Below are positions 1 through 8,627 of a DNA stretch of 64,000 bases, one piece after another. The position numbers and the translations under genes were made by a program. How positions within the stretch are numbered: the first letter of the stretch is position 1; every line of letters starts with the position of its first letter. Origin of the DNA: JBHJGP01 sp050331695. Lineage in GTDB: Bacteria; Pseudomonadota; Alphaproteobacteria; Geminicoccales; Geminicoccaceae. The stretch covers positions 248,001-312,000 of the forward strand of contig JBHJGP010000003.1 in the NCBI GenBank assembly GCA_050331695.1. Reading direction: 5' to 3'. The notes below the pieces were generated by a model that had not been told where the DNA came from, did no database searches, and saw nothing but the letters and a program-made list of their open reading frames with translations.

Positions 1-2
1 TA

Positions 3-800
3 ACGCTTCAGGAATCCTTCGCACACTCGGTCAATTCTGTCGCCGTCCGGCTCTATGACGCGGTCGGCAGGCGTAAGGTGGTCAGCACCGCCAAGCTGAT
101 GGGCGTGGAAAGCGATCTCAGCCGCCACCCGTCGCTCGCGCTCGGCACCTCCGAGGTGAGCCTCACGGAACTGGTGACGGCTTACGTGCCCTTCGCCAAT
201 GGTGGCGGCGGCGTCGCCCGCCACGGCTTGATCTCGGCGACTGGCGACGCAGGCGCGGTTGTCTGGCGGGCCAATCTGCCCGTCCCCCAACAATTCCTTA
301 GCGACCGGACGGTGGGCATGATGGACCGGCTGTTTCGCTCCGTGGTCGAGGAAGGAACGGGCAGGCGAGCCAGTCCCGGCGATCGCGTCGTCGGCGGCAA
401 GACGGGGACCACCCAGGATGCGCGCGACGGCTGGTTCATCGGCTACAGCGGTGAGCTTGTCCTAGGTGTCTGGGTTGGACGTGACGATGCGCGGCCCGTG
501 GCGGGTCTCACTGGCAGTGGACTGCCGGCGCAGATCTTCAAGGAAACCCTCCAGGCACTGCCGAGGCCGCCGGCCCACGTGCCGATGCCACGGCGCAGAC
601 CGGGGGATGGCGAAGAGGTGGCCGACGGCTGGGTCGACCGTCAGGTCGAGACCGTTCTCGACGCGGGCCGGGACGCCGCCGCCGGTGCCGCCGGCGAAAT
701 CGGCGTCGCTCTCGGCACGATGCTCGATTGGTTCGTCGAGAAGCTCGAGGAGGGGGCTGCGAGAAAGCGCGAAGAGGGCCCCCGGGACAATCGTGACTGA
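3..800 (+). CDS. Class A penicillin-binding protein (PBP1A-type), C-terminal part
   Basis: This is the 3' end of a bifunctional glycosyltransferase/transpeptidase that builds peptidoglycan at the inner membrane; the 5' part lies outside the window. The frame is open from base 3, so the GTG at 78 is internal. The first visible codons give an ESFAHSVNSVAV stretch containing the SxN transpeptidase motif. KTGTT (about 365-420) is the third active-site motif and is followed by DGWFIGYSGELVLGVWVGRDD, typical of this family. The catalytic SxxK serine lies upstream and cannot be seen. The last 70 residues are a charged tail beyond the catalytic domain. The family assignment is firm; which PBP1 paralogue it is cannot be told. 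Confidence 0.9.
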   Translation, partial: TLQESFAHSVNSVAVRLYDAVGRRKVVSTAKLMGVESDLSRHPSLALGTSEVSLTELVTAYVPFANGGGGVARHGLISATGDAGAVVWRANLPVPQQFLSDRTVGMMDRLFRSVVEEGTGRRASPGDRVVGGKTGTTQDARDGWFIGYSGELVLGVWVGRDDARPVAGLTGSGLPAQIFKETLQALPRPPAHVPMPRRRPGDGEEVADGWVDRQVETVLDAGRDAAAGAAGEIGVALGTMLDWFVEKLEEGAARKREEGPRDNRD

Positions 801-813
801 GCTCTAGATAACA

Positions 814-1077
814 CTAGCCGCGTTTGTTGCCGCCGGCTCGGGTCGCCCGCAGGAGATGCAGAATGAGCCAGAGCGGGACGACGACCACGGCTCCTAAAAG
901 TACATAGGAAACTGCATTTCCGGCCGAGCCGCTCACGCGCTGCACGATCTGCTCGGCGCCTTCTTTGGCCATGGTCAGCAGATCAAGCGGCGTGATGTTG
1001 AGAAAACTCAGCGCCAACCCGACAATCAAGGACCAGACGATCAGCCAAATGACGGTTGAAAGGGTAACCTTCGGCAT
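814..1077 (-). CDS. Small membrane protein, DUF6460-type
   Basis: An 87-residue protein with two hydrophobic segments (about residues 8-27 and 56-76) separated by a short amphipathic stretch. The N-terminal MPKVTLSTVIWLIVWSLIVG and the LGAVVVVPLWLILHLLR segment resemble the DUF6460 family, which is found in alphaproteobacteria and has no known function. It ends 13 bases from the end of the PBP gene on the opposite strand, so the two converge. It shares an upstream region with the EAL-like gene, which points the other way. Function is unknown; the family call is from memory of the pattern. Confidence 0.7.
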   Translation of the reverse strand: MPKVTLSTVIWLIVWSLIVGLALSFLNITPLDLLTMAKEGAEQIVQRVSGSAGNAVSYVLLGAVVVVPLWLILHLLRATRAGGNKRG

Positions 1078-1283
1078 GGCTCGCGATATCTCCGCCTAGC
1101 CCGACGCACTTCCTGGGAAAAGCCGAGGTTTTGGACCGCCCAGGCAATAGCGTTTCTAGCTCAAGGCGGCTGCGATGTCTCCCGCATCGGAACGGGAACT
1201 TTCCTAATCCGTTCATGATGCGTTAACCATAGCGTTATCATTGTATATCCTATTCGCGCGATGAATGTGTTCGAGGCGCAAGA
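1078..1283. promoter_or_regulatory. Divergent intergenic region before the DUF6460 and EAL-like genes
   Basis: A 206-base gap between two divergent genes that must hold both promoters. The part at 1215-1255 is clearly AT-richer than its surroundings. It contains TTAACC (1223-1228) and TATATC (1244-1249), a possible -35/-10 pair for the plus-strand gene, but the spacer is only 15 bases, so the match is weak. No ORF here has a convincing coding signature. Confidence 0.3.
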
Positions 1284-2714
1284 ATGCCTGTGATGTTCTG
1301 GATCTCCCTGGCCGCCGGTTATCTGGTCGGAGTATCCGCCTGCCTCGCGTTTTTACCGCCGGACATCGTGGCGGCGCTATTGATGCCTGTGGCGTTGACG
1401 GCGTTTTTGGTCGCCGGCGCCGCGGCGGTCGTGTTGATGCTCGCCAATCTCAGCGACGAACCGGAACCGCCAGCTCTCGATCTGGCCAAGCTCAGTCGTC
1501 AAACCGAGCCCGCGCTCGAAACCGCTGGTCACGGCGTCTCGTTCCTCGCACCGGCAGAAACGTCCGAGGATGCGGCCGTTCTGGAACTGGGCCTGACGCG
1601 GGCGCTGCCCGACACCAGTGCCAAAACCGTCGACCAAAGCGAGACAACTGCTCTCCGGGTGGCGGCGGACGTGGACGACGAGATCGATATCTCGTCGCTC
1701 GATACCAAGCGGGACGCGTTGACCGGCAAGTCGCCGGGCGTGAAGACGCAAATGGCGATTGCCGAGGCGATCCTGGCGGCCAGCGGCGAGGAGCGGATCT
1801 CTGCCCGGCAGGTGGCGAAGAAGACGTTGGGATCCAACGATCGGGCCCGCCAGTCGCTTCGGGCTTATGGCGGCCGGGCGGTGCCGATCGAGACCCCGGA
1901 CGATGGCCTCGCGTCCCGGCGCCCCGACGAACCGCGAGCTGCGCGCTCCGCTGCGGCTCAATCGGTGGCAAACGACCCGCGGCCCGATCCAAGCGATGTC
2001 AAGCGCGCGATCGAGGCTGTCCAAGTGGAACTCCTGACCCAGCCGATCGTGACACTGCCCCAACGAAGGCCGGTCTTCGTCGAAGGCTCATCGCGGTTGA
2101 GGCTGGCCAACGGCTCGACCGTGGGCCAGGCGACGTTTCTTCCGATCGCCCATGAGATGGGCATGGTGCCGGAGCTGAATCACGCGATCGTCCAACAGGC
2201 GACGGCGGTGATCGCGCGGCTCAAGCAGAGGGGGCTGCGGACCAAGCTGTTCTTAAGGATCGCCAAACAGACGCTCGATCGTTCCGCCTCGCTCCACCTC
2301 TTGAGCGACCTGATGGAGCGTCGCCGTCTCGCCGCCGATCAATTGGTGTTCGAGGTCGAGCGGTCGGCCGCCGACGGCCGGACCCGGTCGGCGATCGGCG
2401 CGCTCCACCACTTAGGCATCACGTTCTCCCTGAACCGTCTCATTGCCGATCCGGAGGCGCTACGCAGCGCTCCTCTGTGGCATGATATCGGCGTTCGCTT
2501 CGTCAAGCTGGACATCGATTCCGTAGCTGGGACGCTTGATGCACCCCACCTCGATCCCAAAATCTTGTCGATGGCGAAGCGTCTCGAAGATTTGGGGTTG
2601 GCCCTGATCGTCTCGAGCGTGGCCGACGAGCGGTTACTGACGGCGTTGATGAACTATCCCATCGCCTACGCCCAGGGAGATCTTTTCGGCGCCGCCGAAC
2701 GGGCCGTCGCCTGA
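1284..2714 (+). CDS. Membrane protein with a degenerate EAL domain
   Basis: A 476-residue protein. Residues 4-24 and 29-54 are two hydrophobic helices. Residues 55-240 are a charged, low-complexity linker. Residues 240-472 follow the EAL (c-di-GMP phosphodiesterase) layout: LTQPIVTL, FLPIAHEMGM, LVFEVERSA, VRFVKLDIDS and QGDLFG lie in the expected order. Key catalytic motifs are lost: EAL is VEG (266-268), the DDFG metal-binding motif is SLNRL (382-386), and the EGVE motif is SSVA (444-447). It is probably not an active phosphodiesterase and may be a nucleotide sensor or a scaffold (inference). The ATG at 1284 has GAGG seven bases upstream. Confidence 0.75.
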   Translation: MPVMFWISLAAGYLVGVSACLAFLPPDIVAALLMPVALTAFLVAGAAAVVLMLANLSDEPEPPALDLAKLSRQTEPALETAGHGVSFLAPAETSEDAAVLELGLTRALPDTSAKTVDQSETTALRVAADVDDEIDISSLDTKRDALTGKSPGVKTQMAIAEAILAASGEERISARQVAKKTLGSNDRARQSLRAYGGRAVPIETPDDGLASRRPDEPRAARSAAAQSVANDPRPDPSDVKRAIEAVQVELLTQPIVTLPQRRPVFVEGSSRLRLANGSTVGQATFLPIAHEMGMVPELNHAIVQQATAVIARLKQRGLRTKLFLRIAKQTLDRSASLHLLSDLMERRRLAADQLVFEVERSAADGRTRSAIGALHHLGITFSLNRLIADPEALRSAPLWHDIGVRFVKLDIDSVAGTLDAPHLDPKILSMAKRLEDLGLALIVSSVADERLLTALMNYPIAYAQGDLFGAAERAVA

Positions 2715-2848
2715 ACGGAACCGAGCCGGCCTTGCACCGCCGGTCTTTGACCGGTAGGCAAAAAACCGCATCTTCTTGAAAGGTCGGCCTTCCGTTTGTC
2801 CGCGCCATCGGCCCGGTCGGGTCGCGCGCATTGGGTGGAGGACAACGA
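2715..2848. other. Intergenic region before lysK
   Basis: A 134-base gap. It holds a short perfect inverted repeat, CCGGT-N5-ACCGG (2740-2754), which is followed by an A-run rather than a T-run, so it is not a convincing terminator. It ends with a strong Shine-Dalgarno, GGAGG at 2837-2841, seven bases before the GTG at 2849, which fixes the lysK start. Confidence 0.4.
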
Positions 2849-4456
2849 GTGATCGAAGATCTCGTCACGGCATTGGGCGAGAGCAAGGCCTGGCCGGCCC
2901 AGGAAGCCCAGCGTCTGGCCAAGCGGCTGAACAAGACCCTGCCGAGTAAGGGGTTTGTTCTATTCCAGACCGGCTACGGGCCCTCCGGCTTGCCCCATAT
3001 CGGGACGTTCGGCGAGGTTTTTCGCACCACCATGGTCCGCCATGTCTTTGAGCGTCTGACCGGCCTCGCGACAGAACTCTACGCCTTTTCCGACGATTTG
3101 GACGGCCTGCGGAAAGTCCCAGAAAACGTACCCAACCGCGATATGGTGGCCCAGCATCTGCACAAGCCCCTGACCGCCATTCCCGATCCCTACGGAGAGG
3201 AAGAGAGCTACGGCGCCTATATGAACAAGCGCCTGAAGCGCTTCTTGGATCATTTCGGGTTCGACCACACATTTCAAAGCGCGACGGAGGTCTATAAGAG
3301 CGGGCGCTTCAACGAGGTCTTGCTCCGCGTCCTCGCGGCCCATGACGCCATCTGCCGGATCGTCATGCCCAGTCTCGGCGGCGAACGCCGGGCGACCTAC
3401 AGCCCGATCCTACCCATATGCCAAAGGACCGGACGGGTTCTTCAGGTGCCGTTGGAGGAGACCCGGCCCGACGCCGGTACCGTCATCTACCGCGATCCCG
3501 AGACCGGTGCTTTGATCGAACAAGCCGTGACCGACGGCTCGTGCAAGCTTCAGTGGCGCGCGGATTGGGCGCTTCGCTGGACCGCGCTCGACGTCGATTA
3601 CGAGATGTTCGGCAAGGATCTGATCGATTCCGCGAGACTGGGCGGCCGGATCGCTCAGACCATCGGCGGACGTCAGCCCGAGGGTTTTCAGTACGAGCAT
3701 TTTCTCGACGAGCATGGCCATAAGATCTCAAAGTCCGTCGGCAACGGCATGACCATCGATGAATGGCTGCGCTACGGAACCGAGGAGAGCCTCAGCCTCT
3801 TCATGTTTCAATCGCCGAAGAAGGCGAAGCGGCTCCATTTCGATGTGATCCCGCGCCATGTCGACGACTACGAAACTTTTTTGGGGCGTTTTCCCGGGCA
3901 AACCCTGGAGCAACGGCTGGCAAACCCGGTCTGGCACCTCCATCGCGGCCAGCCGCCCGAGGCCGATATGCCGGTGACCTACGCCATGCTGCTCAATCTC
4001 GCGAGTGTGGTGAACGCCGAAGACGGGGCCATTTTGTGGAACTTCATCCAGCGCTATCGCCCGGGGGCCACGCCGGAGACCTTGCCGCGGCTCGACGCTC
4101 TGGTTCGCTACGCCGTCAACTACTACCAGGATATCGTCAAGCCGACGAAACGCTACCGCGCAGCCGACGACCGGGAACGCGACGCACTTTTCGCCCTGAA
4201 TACGGCGCTCGATGACCTGCCGGCGGCAGCCGAAGCGGAGGCAATCCAGAACGTCGTCTATGAGGTCGGCAAGGCACACCAGTTTGAAAACTTGAGAGAT
4301 TGGTTCAAGGCCCTCTACCAAGTCCTTCTGGGACAAGACGAAGGACCTCGATTCGGCTCATTCGTTCAGATCTACGGTGTTGCCGAGACCCGATCGTTAA
4401 TCGAGAAAGCACTGGCCGGTGAGCTCTTGAGTGCAAATGCCGGCCAGGCGGCCTGA
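2849..4456 (+). CDS. lysK: Lysyl-tRNA synthetase, class I
   Basis: Charges tRNA-Lys with lysine in the cytoplasm. This is the class I (archaeal-type) enzyme, not the class II LysS of most bacteria: the Rossmann signature HIGH appears as PHIG (His50-Gly52), preceded by FQTGYGPSGL, and KMSKS appears as KISKS (residues 292-296). About 535 residues is normal for the family. The frame is open back to a TTG at 2831, but GTG 2849 is preferred because it sits seven bases after GGAGG. The last 26 bases overlap the start of rsmB, suggesting coupled translation. Class I LysRS is known from several alphaproteobacterial orders. Confidence 0.95.
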   Translation: MIEDLVTALGESKAWPAQEAQRLAKRLNKTLPSKGFVLFQTGYGPSGLPHIGTFGEVFRTTMVRHVFERLTGLATELYAFSDDLDGLRKVPENVPNRDMVAQHLHKPLTAIPDPYGEEESYGAYMNKRLKRFLDHFGFDHTFQSATEVYKSGRFNEVLLRVLAAHDAICRIVMPSLGGERRATYSPILPICQRTGRVLQVPLEETRPDAGTVIYRDPETGALIEQAVTDGSCKLQWRADWALRWTALDVDYEMFGKDLIDSARLGGRIAQTIGGRQPEGFQYEHFLDEHGHKISKSVGNGMTIDEWLRYGTEESLSLFMFQSPKKAKRLHFDVIPRHVDDYETFLGRFPGQTLEQRLANPVWHLHRGQPPEADMPVTYAMLLNLASVVNAEDGAILWNFIQRYRPGATPETLPRLDALVRYAVNYYQDIVKPTKRYRAADDRERDALFALNTALDDLPAAAEAEAIQNVVYEVGKAHQFENLRDWFKALYQVLLGQDEGPRFGSFVQIYGVAETRSLIEKALAGELLSANAGQAA

Positions 4457-5750
4457 CCCCATTACTTTGAAGCGAAAACCAGCACCGGTGGACCGCGCGC
4501 GGGCGGTTGCGGTCGATGCGCTGTCAAGGGTTCTAGCCAAACCGCCGGTGGCGCTCGATGAAGCATTCGAATTGGCCGTTGGCGAGCGCAAGCTTGTCGG
4601 GCGGGATCGCGCTTTCGCTCGGCAATTGCTGCTCACCTGTTTGCGCCAGCTGGCGCCGATCGATCGTCTGATCGGGGCCTACCTCAAACACAATCCACCG
4701 GCGCTGACCCGCTCGCTGCTTCGCATCGGCGCGGCCCAGCTTCGCTATCTCGAGGTGCCCACCTATGCCGTCGTCTCAGCCATGGTGGGTCTCGCCAAGA
4801 GGCTCGATCCACGCCATGCGGGGCTTGTCAACGCCGTGCTCCGGCGCGTGGCCGATGCCGAGGAGATCGAGATCGGTCCCGGCGGACGGACACCGCCCTG
4901 GCTGTTTCGCTCATGGTCTGAGGCTTATGGTACCGAGGTCGCCGCCGCCATCGAGGCGGCCCACGGGCGGGAGGCGCCGCTCGATCTGTTCGTGCCCCGG
5001 GATGTCGAACAGTGGAGCTTGCGGCTGGGCGGGGCGGTGCTCGGCACCAATACGGTGCGCCTGCAGCCCCAGGGTGCGGTCGATCAGTTGCCGGGCTTCG
5101 ATGAAGGCGCCTGGTGGGTTCAGGATCTTGCCGCCAGCCTGCCGGTGTCTTCTCTGGGCAGGCTCGACGGGCTGGAAGCTCTCGACCTCTGTGCTGCGCC
5201 GGGAGGCAAGACCGCGCAGCTCATCGAGGCGGGCGCCACCGTCCTCGCCGTTGAAAAGGATCCCCGCCGGGCTGAGCGCCTCAAAGGCAACCTGGCCCGG
5301 CTGCGCCTGCAAGCTGAGATCGTGGTTACCGACACTCTGGACATGGAAGGTCCACCGGCTGATCTGGTCCTGTTGGATGCGCCTTGTTCGGCTACCGGCA
5401 CCATCCGGCGTCATCCCGATATTCCCTGGCACCGCTCGCCCGCCGATGTCGCGGCGCTCGCCTCCCTCCAAGACCGCCTTTTGATGAAGGCCGCGAGCCT
5501 CACCAAACCCGGCGGACGTCTGCTCTTCGTCACGTGCTCACTTCAGACTGAAGAGGGACCCGCACGGGTCGAGCGTTTTTTGGATGAGCATCCCGGGTTT
5601 TCTGTGGAACCCTTCGAGCGTTCGGTCCTTGCCCCTCTGGCGGCCGCGAGCAACGATTCTGCCTGTTTGCGGACATTGCCCTCGAGCCTCGCCGAGCAGG
5701 GGGGGATGGACGGGTTCTTCGCGGCGACACTGAGGCGCAATGGAGCGTGA
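4431..5750 (+). CDS. rsmB: 16S rRNA (cytosine-967-C5)-methyltransferase
   Basis: SAM-dependent RNA methyltransferase of the RsmB/Fmu (NOL1/NOP2/sun) family. The N-terminal 140 residues form the NusB-like RNA-binding domain. The SAM-binding motif LDLCAAPGGKTAQL follows. The two family cysteines are present: Cys319 in DAPCSATG, and the catalytic Cys369 in VTCSLQ. The reading frame starts at GTG 4431, inside lysK; ATG 4437 is an equally possible start. It lies four bases before purH, so lysK-rsmB-purH is probably one operon. Length (439 residues) is normal. Confidence 0.93.
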   Translation: MQMPARRPDPITLKRKPAPVDRARAVAVDALSRVLAKPPVALDEAFELAVGERKLVGRDRAFARQLLLTCLRQLAPIDRLIGAYLKHNPPALTRSLLRIGAAQLRYLEVPTYAVVSAMVGLAKRLDPRHAGLVNAVLRRVADAEEIEIGPGGRTPPWLFRSWSEAYGTEVAAAIEAAHGREAPLDLFVPRDVEQWSLRLGGAVLGTNTVRLQPQGAVDQLPGFDEGAWWVQDLAASLPVSSLGRLDGLEALDLCAAPGGKTAQLIEAGATVLAVEKDPRRAERLKGNLARLRLQAEIVVTDTLDMEGPPADLVLLDAPCSATGTIRRHPDIPWHRSPADVAALASLQDRLLMKAASLTKPGGRLLFVTCSLQTEEGPARVERFLDEHPGFSVEPFERSVLAPLAAASNDSACLRTLPSSLAEQGGMDGFFAATLRRNGA

Positions 5751-5753
5751 AAC

Positions 5754-7298
5754 GTGGCTGAGGGTGAAAGACCGGTCAGGCGGGCGCTATTGTCCGTGTG
5801 GAACAAACAAGGGATCGTCGACTTCGCCCGGGCACTCCACGAATTCGACTTGGAATTCGTCTCCTCGGGTGGTACGGCCAAGGCCCTGCGCGATGCGGGC
5901 GTTACCGTCACCGAGGTCTCCAGCCTGAGCGAGTATGGCGAGTTTCTGGGCGGCAGGGTCAAAACCCTGCACCCGGTCATCCATGGTGGCATCCTCGCCA
6001 GGCCGGATCACGAGCCGGACGATGAGGAGATGGCCCAGCGGGGCATCAAGCCGATCGATATGGTGGTGGGCAATCTCTATCCCTTCGAGGCGGCCTTGGC
6101 GAAGAGCGCGCCTCGGGCCGAGATCATCGAGATGATCGACATTGGCGGGCCGGCGATGGTCAGGGCCGCAGCCAAAAACCATGCGCGGGTGGCCGTCATC
6201 ACCGATCCGGACGACTACTCGTCCGTGATCGGCGAATTGGACGCTACCGGCGGGGCGTTATCCGCCGCGACGCGCAAGCGCCTGGCCCTCAAGGCGTTCG
6301 CCATGACCGCTTCTTACGATGCGGCGATCGCCAACTGGCTCCAGGGGGAAGAAGGGGAAAGCCTGCCGGATCGCTTGCTCTTGTCCGCGACCCTGGTGGA
6401 GCACTGCCGCTACGGTGAAAACCCGCAGCAGGCTGCGGCCCATTACCGGCTGACGAGCGAGCCACCGGGCTTGGTCGGCGCCACCCAACTTCAGGGCAAA
6501 GCGCTCAGCTACAACAATCTCGCCGATGCTGACGCAGCCCTCGGCCTGGTCAGCGATCTGCCGGCGCCGGCGGTGGCGATCATCAAGCACGCCAATCCCT
6601 GCGGTGTCGCTCAAGGTCGCGATTTGGCGGACGCCTACCGGCGGGCCAAGGACGCGGATCCGGTCAGTGCCTTCGGCGGCATCGTCGCCGCGAACTTGCC
6701 GCTTGACGCGGAGACGGCCCGGGAACTGACAAAAATTTTCACCGAAGTGGTGCTGGCGCCAGCGATCACCGACGAAGCCAAGGAGGTTTTGGCGGCCAGA
6801 CCGAACATGCGGGTTTTGAGCGCTGCGGACGGTACGGCCGCCTCTCGGGTGGTTCGCTCGATCGCCGGCGGCCTGCTGGTGCAGGAGCCGGACCGTGAAA
6901 GGCCGAGCGCGGACGGATTTGAGGTCGTGACCGAACGCCGACCCAGCGAACGGGAGATCGAAGATCTGGTATTCGCCCAAACGGTGGCCAAACACGTCAA
7001 GTCCAACGCCATCGTACTGGCCAAAGATCAGGCCACTGTGGGGGTTGGCGCTGGCCAGATGAGCCGGGTCGACAGCGTCGAGATCGCGACCCGAAAGGCC
7101 GGAGAGCGCGCGACGGGTAGCGTCTTGGGCTCGGACGCGTTTTTCCCGTTTCCCGACGGCGTCGAGGCTGCCGCGGCGGCCGGGGTCACGGCGATCGCCC
7201 AGCCGGGCGGCAGCCAGAAAGACGGCGAGGTGATCGCCGCCGCCAACCGGTTGGGGCTCGCCATGGTCATGACCGGGATCCGGCACTTTCGGCACTAG
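5754..7298 (+). CDS. purH: AICAR formyltransferase / IMP cyclohydrolase
   Basis: Performs the last two steps of purine biosynthesis: formylation of AICAR, then ring closure to IMP. The N-terminal MGS-like cyclohydrolase domain (about residues 1-145) contains SGGTAKALRDAG and KTLHPVIHGGIL. The transformylase domain follows, with CRYGENPQQ and KHANPCGVA. At 514 residues it is complete. It starts at GTG 5754, with GGAGCG a few bases upstream, four bases after rsmB. Its TAG stop shares the tetranucleotide CTAG (7295-7298) with the stop of the convergent MFS gene, leaving no space for a terminator between them. Confidence 0.97.
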   Translation: MAEGERPVRRALLSVWNKQGIVDFARALHEFDLEFVSSGGTAKALRDAGVTVTEVSSLSEYGEFLGGRVKTLHPVIHGGILARPDHEPDDEEMAQRGIKPIDMVVGNLYPFEAALAKSAPRAEIIEMIDIGGPAMVRAAAKNHARVAVITDPDDYSSVIGELDATGGALSAATRKRLALKAFAMTASYDAAIANWLQGEEGESLPDRLLLSATLVEHCRYGENPQQAAAHYRLTSEPPGLVGATQLQGKALSYNNLADADAALGLVSDLPAPAVAIIKHANPCGVAQGRDLADAYRRAKDADPVSAFGGIVAANLPLDAETARELTKIFTEVVLAPAITDEAKEVLAARPNMRVLSAADGTAASRVVRSIAGGLLVQEPDRERPSADGFEVVTERRPSEREIEDLVFAQTVAKHVKSNAIVLAKDQATVGVGAGQMSRVDSVEIATRKAGERATGSVLGSDAFFPFPDGVEAAAAAGVTAIAQPGGSQKDGEVIAAANRLGLAMVMTGIRHFRH

Positions 7299-8563
7299 CG
7301 GCGCGGAACCACCGGCACCTTGATCAGGAGCATGCCGCCGACGAGGAAGAAGCCGAGGATGGTTGCCATGCCAGCCCGCTGGCTGTCGAACCAGCCGGTG
7401 AAAAGGCCCACCAGTAAGGGCCCGAGAAAGGCAGTGGCTCGGCCGCTGAACGCGTAAAGACCGAACAGACGGTTGGTGTCCTCTGGTGTTACCAGATCCG
7501 ACATCAACGAACGACTGGCGGCCTGGGTGGGACCGACGAAGATGCCGAGCAGCGAGCCGGCGATCCAGAACTCGGTTGCGTCCGTCGCCAAGAGCGCCCA
7601 CAGCGACATGGCTGTGAGACCCGCGAGCGAGACCATAATCGTCGCCTTCGCGCCGATCCGATCATCGATCCAACCGAACAGGAAGGCGCCAATGCCGGCG
7701 GTGATATTGAGGACGATGCCGAACAGGAGGATTTGCTCGAAATCCATGTCGAAGGTGCCGGCGGCATACAAACCGCCAAAGGCGAACAGCGTGTTCAGGC
7801 CGTCGGTGTAGAGCATTCTCGCCAACAGAAAGCGCCCTAAGACGGGTCCTTGCCAGAGCTGAATCAGGCTTCGCTTGAGGCTCGACAGAGCCGCCGGGAT
7901 CAAGCTCAGGCCCGGCGCATAGTCGGTGTAGCGGTCCGGCACGAACAAGAATAGCGGGAGGGCGAAGATCAACAACCACAGGCCCACCAGAGGACCGGTG
8001 ATCCGGACGTTCTCCTGGCTTGACGCATCGAGGCCGAAGGGCGGGGTTTCCGGTTGGACGAACACCACCAGCGCCACGACCAGGCAGGCGAGCCCGCCGG
8101 CATAGCCAAGCCCCCAGGCCCAGCCCGAAAGCCGCCCCCGGTAGCTCGGCGTGACAATCCCGGGCAGCATGGCATTGTAGAAGACCGTGGCGAACTCGAC
8201 GCTCACGTAAGCGAGGCCCACCAGGATCAGCGCGAGCGGGATGGAGGAGGGATGCGGCTCGACATGCCAAAGCAAGACCGCGCTGATCACGCCGATGATG
8301 GTAAAGCCGGCGAGCCAGGGTTTCTTCGGTCCTGCCGCGGCGCCGATTGCGCCTAGGATCGGACTGAAAACCGCCACAGCCAGCCCACTGGCGGTGATGG
8401 TCCAGGCCCAGAGCTGGCTTCCCGTGATCGTGTCGGGGGCGACCGCCCGTTCGAAATAGGCGGCGAAGATAAACGTTATGACCACGGTCGGCAGGGGCGA
8501 GGCGGCCCAATCGTAGAGCGCCCAGGACAGTTGTGCCTTGAGCCCAGCGCCTTGCGTCGTCAT
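7295..8563 (-). CDS. MFS transporter, UMF1/Atg22-like
   Basis: A 422-residue integral membrane protein with about twelve hydrophobic helices. The N-terminal LSWALYDWAASPLPTVVITF and the later WAWGLGYAGGLACL are typical of the UMF1 family, the bacterial relatives of the fungal vacuolar effluxer Atg22. The substrate cannot be deduced. The TSRSLMSDL-like segment at about residue 350 (ASRSLMSDLVTPEDTNRLFG) is also typical. It is transcribed alone, divergent from the thioredoxin-fold gene (64 bases between starts), and it converges on purH with shared stop bases. Confidence 0.88.
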   Translation of the reverse strand: MTTQGAGLKAQLSWALYDWAASPLPTVVITFIFAAYFERAVAPDTITGSQLWAWTITASGLAVAVFSPILGAIGAAAGPKKPWLAGFTIIGVISAVLLWHVEPHPSSIPLALILVGLAYVSVEFATVFYNAMLPGIVTPSYRGRLSGWAWGLGYAGGLACLVVALVVFVQPETPPFGLDASSQENVRITGPLVGLWLLIFALPLFLFVPDRYTDYAPGLSLIPAALSSLKRSLIQLWQGPVLGRFLLARMLYTDGLNTLFAFGGLYAAGTFDMDFEQILLFGIVLNITAGIGAFLFGWIDDRIGAKATIMVSLAGLTAMSLWALLATDATEFWIAGSLLGIFVGPTQAASRSLMSDLVTPEDTNRLFGLYAFSGRATAFLGPLLVGLFTGWFDSQRAGMATILGFFLVGGMLLIKVPVVPRR

Positions 8564-8627
8564 CGTCTGGGATTAGGTTGAAGCGGGCGCGTGATTGGCT
8601 GCGCGAACGCGAAAAGGGAGACCTCGG

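Noticed and set aside
2740..2754. CCGGT-N5-ACCGG hairpin as a terminator of the EAL-like gene
   Set aside because: The stem is only five pairs and is followed by A residues, not T residues.
6258..7601. A 447-codon minus-strand open frame across purH
   Set aside because: It is antisense to well-conserved purH and the end of the MFS gene; its protein is rich in Arg, His and Gly with no recognisable motif, as expected of a GC-rich shadow.
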